NCBI GenBank assembly: GCA_013396755.1
Contig: VWZF01006901.1
Location: 1,062,386 to 1,126,385 of the forward strand
Source: Sclerurus mexicanus
Lineage: Eukaryota; Chordata; Aves; Passeriformes; Furnariidae
Length of the DNA stretch: 64,000 nt
Direction: 5' to 3'
Within the stretch, counting starts at the first letter, position 1. Each line of letters begins with the position of its first letter. The notes under the pieces were generated by a model. The model ran no database searches. It had not been told where the DNA came from and worked only from the letters and a program-made list of their open reading frames with translations. Shown here one piece after another: positions 1 through 9,550 of the stretch. A program made the translations under genes and the position numbers.

Positions 1-371
1 TCTTGGCTCTGTTATTGTATGTTGCTTCTTATAAACAGCTGACAATATGCTATTATCTTAAGTGATCAGAGGGGCTGATATCATCACAAAAGCATCAAAT
101 TCATATTTGTGTTGTAAGTAATGAAAATGCCATGTATTTAATAGATAGTTTGGGGGAGGAAGGAATTACTATAGGGATTCTCCAACATATTTGCAATGAT
201 TTAAAAAAAATCCATTTAAAAAATAGCATGCATATATACCTGTTGCTGATAGTGGTTATTTCAGTGATGTTTTGTTATAGGACTGTTAAATGAGTTACAG
301 AACTAAGACTGGCAGCAACTACTTGAACTGTTCAGAAAATCTGTTTGTTAAAAAACGTGTCCATCTTTCAG
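1..371 (+). other. NEK2: NEK2 intron, 3' portion
   Basis: This is AT-rich intronic sequence preceding the acceptor at 370-371. I see no exon or repeat in it. Confidence 0.8.
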
Positions 372-609
372 GCGTTTCTTGGAAGAAAGCTTTGTTCTCC
401 GAGTATTGACTCAGCTAACGTTGGCCTTGAAGGAGTGTCACAGACGGAGTGACGGTGCAGTCACTGTGCATCGTGACCTAAAACCAGCAAATGTCTTTCT
501 GGATGGCAAACAGAATGTGAAACTTGGAGATTTTGGACTGGCTAGAATATTGCATCATGACACCGGCTTTGCCAAAACATTTGTTGGAACTCCATATTAT
601 ATGTCTCCA
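372..609 (+). CDS. NEK2: NEK2 exon: catalytic loop and activation segment
   Basis: The acceptor AG is at 370-371 and the donor GTAAGA begins at 610. The exon enters with the last base of a split codon, then 79 codons. It encodes helix E (FVLRVLTQLTLALKECH), the catalytic loop HRDLKPANVF, the DFG motif and the activation loop through GTPYYMSP. Catalytic Asp and DFG Asp are both intact, so the kinase looks active. Reading on past the donor gives a stop near 700, so the open frame there is not coding. Confidence 0.96.
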
Positions 610-3600
610 GTAAGACCTCTCTTATATACCTTATCTTCCCTTTTTGCCCCTCCAAGGCGTGTTTTCTACAATGTTGGTCTCAGAGTCCATGAATGTTTGT
701 GAGGTTTCAATGAAGACTTACTAGGCTTAAAATGCAGATGACTCTTTCATAGACTCTATGTGTTCTGAGCACAAGGTTATTTTGCATTTATTTTCATCTC
801 CTTTCTTCCCCATATAGTCAACCGCCTTGTAATTAAAGTTGCTCTTCACTGTATAAATTTTGTTATGTTCTTGGAATCTTACAGATGTTAGAGTACGTTG
901 AAAAGGAACAGGGAAGCTAGAGAGCTTTTATGTTTTGTAGTGTTAAGGTAAAAAACTTGTTACCTCTTGATGGTAGGATTTTAATTTGTAGTGAAATGAG
1001 CAGGAATTACTTATTTCCCTGATATAGTGCATTTCTTAGTGAGAATATTAATTTTGACTGAAATGGAGATGTACCAACTAAAGATCGGTGCAATATGTCA
1101 GTCTTCTGCAGTGGAGTACTGCCACGACTTATTAAAATCCTGCTGCTAGGATTGAATGTGGAGATTAATTAAAGTGGGGTTTTAGAAGTAACACCAGTAA
1201 GTAATGATTTAATTCAGGTTTGAATAGTAGCAGATTATCCTGCATTAGTGGAACACTGTCTTCGTTAATAAACCTAAGATTGTTCTCTTTCTTCAGGAGC
1301 AAATGAACTACATGACATACAATGAAAAGTCTGACATCTGGTCTCTAGGATGTCTTCTGTATGAATTATGTGCTCTCTCGTAAGTATGGTAGTGTGATAG
1401 TGAATGTGGAAACATAGTTGTTAATGCAGATATGATTAAATTTTGTACAGGCGAAAGCTTAAAGGTATCAGAGACTAGTCCTAGATTTTTACTTTTGTAT
1501 TGGTCTTGACATTAGGTAGTCAAAGCAGACCCTTGATTGCAGCTTTTTAGTCTGATACAAAACTTATTTTCAGAGAAAGTAAAACCAGTGGAAGAATCCA
1601 AGAAAAATTTTCTTTTTCAGGCCTCCATTTACAGCTTACAACCAAAAGGAACTGGCAGAAAAGATAAGGGAAGGGAAGTTCAGACGAATACCATATCGTT
1701 ACTCAGAGCAGTTGAACGAACTTCTCAAAGAGATGTTGAATGTGAAGGTACAAATCAGTTACTAATTTTTCCACCTGTAATTTGAACTAATCCTGAAATA
1801 CCAGTTTTGATTCTCAATTATGAAACAAACGTGAAGTAGCGGTTGCTATCACCTTGTTTCTGGCAGTGTCGCTTGTAGGGGAAGGAGGGGAGGGAGGCTT
1901 GTACTCTGAGTCCATTAAGCAAAGGCAGCAGCTCAGGCTTTATTTCAGGTTCACAGGATGCAAAAAGGCTGCCTCAGTGTTCGCTTATACAGGATTCCTG
2001 AACAGCCTGCTTAATGAGGTCCTATAATTTCAGGGCTAAAATTGTTCCAGTGTGTTTGGAAGTTGGACAGGGTTGTTTTATCTTCATTTTGTGTTTTACT
2101 TTATATGGCTAATATATAGCTTGCTCCCCACTGCTGGTGGGGTGTTGAGAAGAATACTGCATGGGACACCAAAGCTGTAATAAGCACCCAAGTCTCCAGC
2201 AGGTATCGATTCTTCAGGAATCAAGTGACAGGCAGAGATGCAGTGTGTTAGCTCCATAATTTACTGACAATTGCCTCTGTAGGCTCACTCACCCCATTCT
2301 GGATCTGAAAGGAATAGGTGCTTGGGCTGGGAGAGACAGACTTCCAGCTCTGCATCTGAAGGCTGGTAACAGCCTTCTCCCTTAGCTTTTGCCACCTGGT
2401 TGTGCTACCCCTTCCTAACTTCATTTTTCTCCAACCTCTTCTTTACTGTCTTGCTTCAGCATTTCTGGTTTTAATGTTTCTGGGTTACAGATGGAGTCTG
2501 TTGCTAATGTCTTTCTTTTAGGATTATTGCCGACCTTCTGTTGAAGATATTCTGCAGCACCCCTTGATAGCAGACCTGGTGACAGAAGAACAAAAACAAA
2601 ATGCTGATAAAAGGTGCTGGAGATCATGGGAGCCAGAAAGCCTGCAGTACTCTGATGCTGCAGTGAGTGAGCTGAAACGGAAGGAACAGCAACTACAGGA
2701 GCGAGAACGAGCCATTAAAGAGAGAGAACAACATTTGGAGCGTATGATATTCCATTTTGGGAATGGGGGGGCAATGGCATTCTGATTCAGTTGGAGGAAG
2801 GAAAGGTAGACAGTTTTCACAACCCTCATTTTAATGCTCTAGGGTATTGTACTCCTGCATTCACTACTAGAATTGTGTCTAAAGACCAAAGCAAGAATGC
2901 TTGAGGCTTACTCATCTACACTAGCTTTTGATTTAAGTTATTAAGATGTAGTTGGCAGTTTAGATATGGAAGTTTGGTTTGTGAAGATTATTAAATGTGA
3001 GTGGCAATTACAAAAGTATAGAGAAAAAGGGGGGCTGAATATATTGTTTTGCACTGTGCTGTGTAGGTTGCCTTTTACTCACTGTGTAAGTTAGGACTGG
3101 CTGTATTAACATGTAACCTAAGGTGAGCCTGATAGTGGAGAAAAACATCTTTGAGTAGACTGTCAGCTGCTTTTACAAAAGCTGCACCCTGCAGATAGCT
3201 TACCTGTGAATCTATAGATGGTTGGTTCTCAGGTGTTGGGATTTCCTGCCCACATGAAATATTTCTTTGCCTATGCAGTAAGCTCTGCAATGCAGTTTTT
3301 AACTATATATATTTCTTTTTGAGCCTGAATGACAGCTGCTACTGTTGTAAACAGGGTGTTCAGTTATACCTGAATTACAGTATCTAGCTTATAAACCTTT
3401 AAATTCGGTATCATGTGTCCCATGAGTTAATGTGCAGAATAGAAAGCTGCTATTGTTTCATTGTTGCAGATATGTCAGAGTTTGGAAACAAAAGCATGCT
3501 TGGCATTTCAGAGTACTCATCCAGTTCTTTATTAGTGCATTGATAAAGGTGTATCTACACAGTAGTTACCTTTATTTAGAGCTGTAGAATGAGAAACACG

Positions 3601-6584
3601 GGTTCATCTGACTATTACTGCTGTCTTTTCCTGTAAGAAAAATCCATCTTGCACAATCAGTCTAACTTGAACATTTTAACACTACATACTACCACGTATT
3701 TCTACTTCCAGAGAGAGAACGGGAGCTCTGTGTTCGAGAGAGACTGGCAGAGGACAAACTTGCTAGGTATCTTACTAACCTATAATTGTCTACATTAGAA
3801 GCTCTGCAATCTTACAACAAAAAGCTTAAATTTCTCTTTCCAAAACAGAGCTGAAAACCTGATGAGGAGCTACAGTCTCTACAAGCAGCAGCGGATGGTA
3901 ACTTGTGCAGATGGCCCAGGTATGCAAATGTGCAAGAATCCACTTGCACAGGTAAACATAGGCTGGTATGACCAGAAGAACGCCCCTGATGCTCAACATG
4001 CTGTACACAGTCCCATCAGGGCAATACAAGCCCAACTACTGTTGCATGGTTGAGAAGAGAGTTTTGATTTGCTGCTTTCCAAAAGGACTCCAGGAATGAT
4101 GCTCAACCATAAGTCTGAGTTTGCACTACAGTCTTGTGCTGTTTTGGAAATTAGGTTCTTGTGGCAAGCTAAGAGAACTGCCTGCTTGTAACCCAAACCT
4201 TTCTTAGACCTGTGCTTGTTTTACATATGGATGTCTTTTTTTATAGACCTTTGATTTAGTTAATAAAATTGCATATGTCTGATCAATTCAGCTTTCATTA
4301 AACTTCCAAAAATTCAGCATGGGAAATATTTGTTGTTAGTGACCCAGCTGTGATTGGTATCATATAATCTATTAAGAATAGAAACTGCTATTATTATAGG
4401 GAAAAAAACACCCAGATTTCAAAATGTGCTATAATGCGTCTTGCCTCCTTCTAGTCCAATTCGTTTAACAGTAATATGTGACACTCATTTTGGCCTTGAT
4501 TGTTTATTCCTCACTATCATAAGAGGAACTATCATCTGTTCATTGCACCCGTTTTTTACTAATAGAAATGATTCAAGTCTCTAAATGCATTTTGAAATAG
4601 TGGTAGAAATAGTGAAGGGCTGGGTCTGAAGCAGTACTCTAGAACAGATAAGTGAACACCCTTTTACATGCAGCAACACTCTTCATTTAGTTTTGTTCTG
4701 ATAAAGCAAGATAAGCATGTGTCTGCCTCCAGTATAAATAAAGCTGAAGTGGCACTTTTTTTTTTCCCAAGAAGTGCCTATCACAGCAGGAAAGAACACA
4801 CGTAAAATGCCCATAGAACTGAGTGGTACTTGAGCTACTTCTAACACTTCTGTCAACTTTGAAAATTCCACCTGTTTCTCAACATTATTGTCTGACTTGG
4901 ATAAAGAATTTAATTTGAGAATAAACTTACTTTTGGCTTTCTAATATTGGATCTAACACTGGATGACTGAAGGCAAATGAGCTTCAGCTCTTGCTTCTGT
5001 TCTCTCCTGCATCTCCCACCCTTTTACATAATATTTTGACCTTATCAGGAGCATTAGTTTTCAAAGATAGGCAAAACTCCTTTGTGTGGTTAATACTTCA
5101 AGATAGATAATGCAGAAAACATAGTTATTAGAAGACTGATCAAATCTTGTAATATCTGTAGAGCACTTGGTTTGCTACTCTTCCAATTCATTCCTTGGTG
5201 CTCTTGTAATACTGTTTCTAAAATTCTCCCTATTGTATAAATGGACTAAGTGTTTCTCCAGTATGGTGCCAAGATCACTTGCTTGTTATCCTCAGTTGCT
5301 CAAATGTTACTATATTTTTCAGAACTGGATTGTATCTCACACTTCTCTCAGATCCCAAATTTCTCCTTGAAGTCTGTTGTGTGGTTCATTTCCCACTTAA
5401 ATGGAATACCAAAAATCCTGGTTGCTAAGACAGTGACCTAGACACTACCCTGTTTTACAGGGTTTTCTAATTCTTGGGAAAGGATTTAATGTTAAAACAA
5501 ATCTGGCTTACTGCTATTAAACTACAAAATATTCACTGGCTTCTTCAGTTCCTTCTTGCTCTTTTGTGCTTATTGCCTCCTTGCTGTAGCTTAATAAATT
5601 GAAAATTAGGGCTTCAACAGTATAAAGATTAGAACAGTTAGACCTTCAATTAAATAAAAATCACACCTTAAACTGAGTATTGTGAAGTCGGCTCTTATGA
5701 GAGACAGCTCAGCTGTTATAATAGCTTTGTATGGTAGTTTTTGTACTCTACGTCATTAAAAACAAATCAGCTGCCTTTTAATTGTGGCATGCTATAAGGT
5801 ACACTATGAAAATTCCAGTTCTGGAGGCTGCAGTGAAAGTAACTTGTTAATTTTTAATGCACCTAAACTCATTACTTATCAAGTCACAGCCTAATTTGTA
5901 CCCCATTGACTTAGTACAAAGATAGAGTTGGCACAATGTGGGTAATGTAGAAAGACCACTGGACAGGTTGGGTCTGCCCCTGCTACAAAGGCAAGACTTC
6001 CTTTTCAGTAGCTGAGACCCTACTTCTTTATTTTCTTTTGGGACTGAATTATGTTACTGTTTCATTTCTGTCCTTCAGAAGAAACTTGATGTCTTTTCTC
6101 CTTATGTGGACTAATGTTTCCTTTGGTGTTGGGATGTGCACCTAAAAACTACTATGGCATATATCCTTTTGCCACGATAATTTAAAAGCCTTGTTTTAAT
6201 TTTTCCTCAAAAAATAGAAAAGAATTTTCCTATTAACTGAAATGCATTTAATTAGATCACTCAAAGCCATAGGTAGATGACAGAATGTGCAAGAGGGTTA
6301 AAAGCAATAAATGCTGGAAGATGCACTAATTCAGTACTTCCTTTTTTATTTCTTTAGATAACCCGCTCCTGCTTCCCTTTTCTACAATCAAGAAGAATGT
6401 ACACTATGATGGAAGTGAAGAGAAAGCTGTGTCTCCTCATAACATGGAAAACTATCTCTTTTCTAAAGGAAAAAGCTCTGATCTCAAAAAGCGTCTATAT
6501 GCTGCAAATCTACGGGCTCAAGCACTGTCTGAACTGGAAAAAAACTATCAACTAAAGAGCAGACAAATCTTGGGCATGCGTTGA
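372..6584 (+). CDS. NEK2: NEK2, NIMA-related mitotic kinase 2 (3' seven exons; 5' end outside window)
   Basis: NEK2 is a Ser/Thr kinase of the centrosome that phosphorylates linker proteins so that centrosomes separate at mitotic entry. Coding segments are 372-609, 1297-1379, 1621-1747, 2522-2741, 3712-3766, 3849-3919 and 6358-6584, all with GT-AG junctions and compatible phases. Together they give 339 residues, against 445 for human NEK2, so about the first 105 residues (start codon, Gly-rich loop, VAIK lysine) lie upstream. Visible in order: catalytic loop HRDLKPAN, DFG, activation segment ending GTPYYMSPEQ, kinase lobe motif DIWSLG, then a charged coiled coil starting near VSELKRKEQQLQERER, and a tail ending KSRQILGMR. 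The identification rests on near-continuous similarity to vertebrate NEK2. Oddities are a catalytic-loop approach one residue shorter than human, no KEN box in the last exon, and an altered PP1 docking motif. SLC30A1 follows on the same strand, matching mammalian gene order. Confidence 0.97.
610..1296 (+). other. NEK2: NEK2 intron
   Basis: A 687-bp GT-AG intron between the activation-segment exon and the helix F exon. Low-complexity AT-rich sequence with no other feature recognised. Confidence 0.85.
1297..1379 (+). CDS. NEK2: NEK2 exon: APE-equivalent and helix F
   Basis: The acceptor is at 1295-1296 and the donor GTAAGT at 1380. The 83-bp exon encodes EQMNYMTYNEKSDIWSLGCL and YELCAL, completing the SPEQ motif (the family's version of APE) and the conserved helix F Asp-x-Trp-Ser. 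It ends with two bases of a split Ser codon completed by the next exon. Confidence 0.96.
1621..1747 (+). CDS. NEK2: NEK2 exon: kinase C-lobe
   Basis: The acceptor TTTTTCAG ends at 1620 and the donor GTACAA starts at 1748. One base completes the split Ser codon, then 42 codons read PPFTAYNQKELAEKIREGKF and continue through the RRIPYRYS and LLKEMLNVK blocks typical of NEK2. Confidence 0.96.
1748..2521 (+). other. NEK2: NEK2 intron
   Basis: A 774-bp GT-AG intron. No repeat or extra exon recognised. Confidence 0.85.
2522..2741 (+). CDS. NEK2: NEK2 exon: end of kinase domain and start of coiled coil
   Basis: The acceptor is at 2520-2521. The donor GTATGA begins at 2742, chosen because the single leftover base C plus AG of the next exon makes a Gln that restores the LEQ-RERELCVRER register. 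The exon encodes DYCRPSVEDILQHPLIADLV, the end of the kinase domain, then a poorly conserved linker and the heptad-rich segment SELKRKEQQLQERERAIKER. The linker differs most from the mammalian protein. Confidence 0.94.
2742..3711 (+). other. NEK2: NEK2 intron
   Basis: A 970-bp GT-AG intron. Reading through the donor gives only about 14 extra codons before a stop near 2785. No repeat recognised. Confidence 0.85.
3712..3766 (+). CDS. NEK2: NEK2 exon: coiled coil (55 bp)
   Basis: This short exon encodes RERELCVRERLAEDKLA plus part of an Arg codon. The acceptor AG is at 3710-3711 and the donor GTATCT at 3767. It sits in the leucine-zipper-like dimerisation coiled coil, which in NEK2 drives trans-autophosphorylation. 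It is too short to be found by ORF length, and was placed by matching phase and family sequence. Confidence 0.94.
3849..3919 (+). CDS. NEK2: NEK2 exon: end of coiled coil (71 bp)
   Basis: The acceptor CAG ends at 3848 and the donor GTATGC starts at 3920. It encodes AENLMRSYSLYKQQRMVTC and ADGP. The donor was chosen so that one leftover G joins AT of the last exon to make Asp, giving continuous similarity into NPLLLPFSTIKK. An alternative donor at GTAACT (about 3898) would also be a GT but breaks the register. Confidence 0.9.
3920..6357 (+). other. NEK2: NEK2 last intron with read-through end and internal AATAAA
   Basis: A 2,438-bp intron before the terminal exon. If the donor at 3920 is not used, the frame stays open for 44 codons and stops at TGA 4051-4053; an AATAAA follows at 4262-4267. 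This layout could yield a shortened isoform (see findings). The rest is AT-rich with no recognised repeat. Confidence 0.7.
4262..4267 (+). terminator. Candidate intronic polyadenylation signal (AATAAA) in NEK2
   Basis: A canonical AATAAA lies about 210 bases past the read-through stop in the last NEK2 intron. Hexamer presence is seen; use is inferred. Confidence 0.35.
6358..6584 (+). CDS. NEK2: NEK2 terminal exon with Met-Arg tail
   Basis: The acceptor TCTTTAG ends at 6357 and the stop TGA is 6582-6584. After two bases of a split codon there are 74 residues plus the stop. The conserved end is DLKKRL, RAQALSELEKNYQLKSRQIL and a final Met-Arg; in NEK2A that dipeptide tail binds the anaphase-promoting complex directly. 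The PP1-docking region reads IKKNVHY rather than human IKKKVHF, and no Lys-Glu-Asn triplet occurs anywhere in the exon. Confidence 0.95.
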
Positions 6585-7690
6585 AACCATAACAGATGTG
6601 TTTATCTTTTAAAAGATTATTAAATGTAGAGGAAATACTTGTGCCTCCCTCTTTTAAGCTAGAATCTACTGAAAGATTATTTTAATAGTTGTTGTACAAA
6701 CTCTTAGTTTGTGATAGGTAGTTTATGATAAAAGCAGATGATGTTATATTATGAAAATAGGTACTTTTGATATAATTGTTTTATTAAAGAAAAAATATTT
6801 TGATCCTCCTTCTGTTTACCATACATTACTCTTCTGGGAATATAAGGAATGAATATATATAAATTTGTTTAAAATCTGATGTGAAAAATTTCAGGTGAAA
6901 AATGTACAGTTTTGCAATCTGTAGGTTAAAATGATGCTGTATGTAATGCACAGTAATTGATAAAGAAAGTATTGATATTCTGTACATGTGGAAAAACAGT
7001 GACTTTTTTTCTGCGCTTGTAAATAATTTTTAACAAAAGAACAAAAAGATTTTCTGCTATCCCTTCCTACTAAGTAAGTGACCTATCAAGGCAGGCTACT
7101 TTTAATTTAATTTTTTTGACTAATGAGTATGATGGGTCAGCATAATGTAATTTGTGAGTTTATATTCCTTTCTCTCTGAGCAGCTGAACGTCTTAAAAAT
7201 TGGCTCCAAAGGCCTTCTTCAGGATGTTGCATTTGAAATAACACCCTTGTTTTGCCTTAAAACTGTGTCATAAACTGAACCTGAGACTGCTATCCAGGAT
7301 GGGACACCATCCAGAGTATTAGCATCTGTGTATTGCAGAGGGGCAGTCATATTTTGAACACTAAACCCTTATTTTCTTGAAGCTTACGAGGTATCTCCAT
7401 CTTACCCTTAACAGTTCTCTGCCAGAGTAGCAGTTGCTCACTTAAGGTGGTGTAAGTTTCATGAACTGACTCAGACTCATGAATTTAAATGTATCATTTG
7501 AAACTGTAATGTCTGGCATATGTTTTATATAAAGATTTTTTCTCTCTGGATTGAAATGCCATAAGACATACATTCTTAGGAAACGGCTTGTTTTCAAAAT
7601 ATTTTTTTCCTTTGGACTATGGATGTTATCTAAGATATTCAAGATGGTTTTTACTTCATAAGAGAGAATCTTGTTTGAAACTTAAATTTA
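6585..7690 (+). other. NEK2: NEK2 3' UTR and downstream flank
   Basis: AT-rich, non-coding sequence after the NEK2 stop. ATTAAA hexamers occur at 6619-6624 and 6783-6788. The end of the transcript cannot be fixed from sequence alone. No repeats recognised. Confidence 0.6.
6783..6788 (+). terminator. Candidate NEK2 polyadenylation signal (ATTAAA)
   Basis: ATTAAA about 200 bases after the stop, followed by T-rich and GT-containing sequence. An earlier ATTAAA at 6619-6624 is the alternative. Confidence 0.35.
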
Positions 7691-7699
7691 ATTTGATAC

Positions 7700-7747
7700 A
7701 CTAGATGATCTTAAAGGTCCCTTCCAACACAAACCATTCTATGATTT
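7700..7747 (+). repeat. CR1 LINE 3'-end fragment
   Basis: The sequence has the hallmark CR1 tail: GATGATCTTAAAGGTCCCTT, then CCAACA, then a terminal ATTCTATGATT. The terminal motif gives plus orientation. Only the last about 50 bp remain. Confidence 0.8.
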
Positions 7748-8157
7748 GCTCTTCAACAAGTACTTGTGTCACCAAACAATAGTTCTGGTCTGTCATATTC
7801 TTAACCACCCAGAAGAACTTACTGTATTGGCTTGCATAGAGGTTACTGTTTTCACCACAACCTTTGCCTAAAGGAATTAGCATAGGACCATTTTGTTTGC
7901 TAGTCTAAAACTACCACCATTCTGGTGGTCGTTCCCCAGCACTAGGGGTGGTGGAAATGTCTGGCAGGTACCAATGCACAGACAGAGTAGCTGTGCCATG
8001 TGCATCAGTACAGGTTTCCTTTGCATTTTTTCATATTGAAACTTCTCACACGCATGTACACATTTGTACACTCAGGTTTTTCTGTTCTGTGCTTCAATCA
8101 GAAGACCAGCAATGCAAGTCTACTGGCCTTCATGTGGATCTTTATGGTATAGCCCAT

Positions 8158-8921
8158 TGTGCTGGTTTAAAGGCAAACTGGCAGGAGAAATTAACCCAAC
8201 TTGAGAGAGATTACAAATCAGAGTTACAATTTACTAAAAAGATTACAATAGTTACAATGATAAGAGAAAAAACTTTTTTTAACCCACAAAACCAGATGTA
8301 TAACCCAGCACCCTGGGACACAAACAGAAGGCTGCATGGTCCCTCTGAGTGCAAAGTACAAGGAAAGGAAACCTGTTGGTGAGGATGATGGTCGCAGCCT
8401 TGTCAAGAGTGCCAGTCGCAGTCCTGCTGAGGTTCTGGTCCTCCTCTGGATCCCACGAGTGGTACCAGAAGTTCCCAAACCCAAGATTACATATGCTCAG
8501 GTTCAGGTGGGAATGCCCAGTACCTCCCCCAGGGTGAGGAGTTTCACAATGGGTGATTTAACTCTGTGAGTCATGGGGTATTTTTGGAATCTTTGATGGT
8601 CTATTGCAGCTGCCTGTTGTGCCAGTCCCTAATGGCCCATTAGCAGACATGACCCCTCAGGCTGGGTGTGAAGGTGCTGATGACTCCCTGGAGGGGAGTT
8701 ACCACGGCTGAGTCATTGGTGTGAAGACAGAAACACTCCCCTGTCTCCCAGGGCTCTTTAACACCCACCTTGTAACCTGAGGCATGAGGTGTGCCCTGGG
8801 CAGCTGCTGCAAATGATCCATTATTAACAGTCCATCAGAAATGACACAGAGGGTGTAGAATACACAGTTTTGGTTACACCAATATAGTGATAAACTGGTC
8901 CTGGCCCCTGTAACTAGGACA
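8158..8921 (-). mobile_element. Solo LTR of an avian endogenous retrovirus (ERVL-like)
   Basis: On the minus strand the element begins TGTCCTAGTTACAGGG at 8921 and ends TTTAAACCAGCACA at 8158, so it has the TG...CA ends of an LTR and is 764 bp long. It is flanked by CCCAT (8153-8157) and CCCAC (8922-8926), a 5-bp target duplication with one mismatch. The 3' part is T-rich with TTGTAA-type words, as in passerine ERVL LTRs I recall. No internal gag, pol or env sequence adjoins, so it is a solo LTR left by recombination. Short ORFs inside it are not genes. Family name is from memory; the ends and duplication are seen directly. Confidence 0.72.
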
Positions 8922-9093
8922 CCCACAGAACATTGATATGCAGTGATGTGAATCCAATCTGAAAAAAATATATAGGATGCAAGAATGTTGTATGCTTTGG
9001 CATCTGTAGAATGCAGGTATCAATTAGTGAAAGGAGAAAACCAAGCAGCCAAGAAAATAAATTAATAATTAATGATTCCTGAAAGACCGTATT

Positions 9094-9550
9094 CATAGAA
9101 TCATAGAGTGGCCGGGGTTGGAAGGAAACTTAAAGATCATCTAGTTCCAACCTCCCTGCCATGGACAGGGATACCTTTCACTAGGCCAGGTGACTCAGAG
9201 TTCCACCCAGCCTGGCTCTGAACACTGCCAGGGACCATCTAGGGAACACCTACAACCCATCTGGGCAACCTGTTCCAGTGCCTCCCAGCCTCACAGCAAA
9301 GAAATTTTTCCTAATAACTAAGTTAAACCTACACTCTTTTAGTTTGAGTTCATTCCCTCTTGTCCTGTCACTACGTGTTCTTGTAAAAAGTCCCTCTCCA
9401 TCTTTTCTGTAGGCTCCCTTCAGTTACTGGAAGGCCGCAATTAGGTGACCCCAAAGCCACCTCTTTTTCAGGCTGAACAATCCCAATTCTCTCAGCCTTT
9501 CCTCATAGGAAAGGTGCTCCGTCCCTGTAATCAGCTTGTGAAAGGCCTGG
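9094..9550 (-). repeat. CR1 LINE, 5'-truncated 3' end (about 457 bp)
   Basis: Starts with CATAGAATCATAGAGTGG, the reverse complement of the CR1 terminal repeat, then GGGTTGGAAGG, AAAGATCATCTAGTTCCAAC, CTGTTCCAGTGCCTC and AAAAGTCCCTCTCCATC, and fades after GGAAAGGTGCTCCGTCCC. This is the classic avian CR1 3' region in minus orientation. It is well diverged, so it is an old insertion. Confidence 0.93.

Noticed and set aside
7948..8382. 144-codon plus-strand ORF
   Set aside because: It runs across the LTR boundary at 8158 and has no domain.
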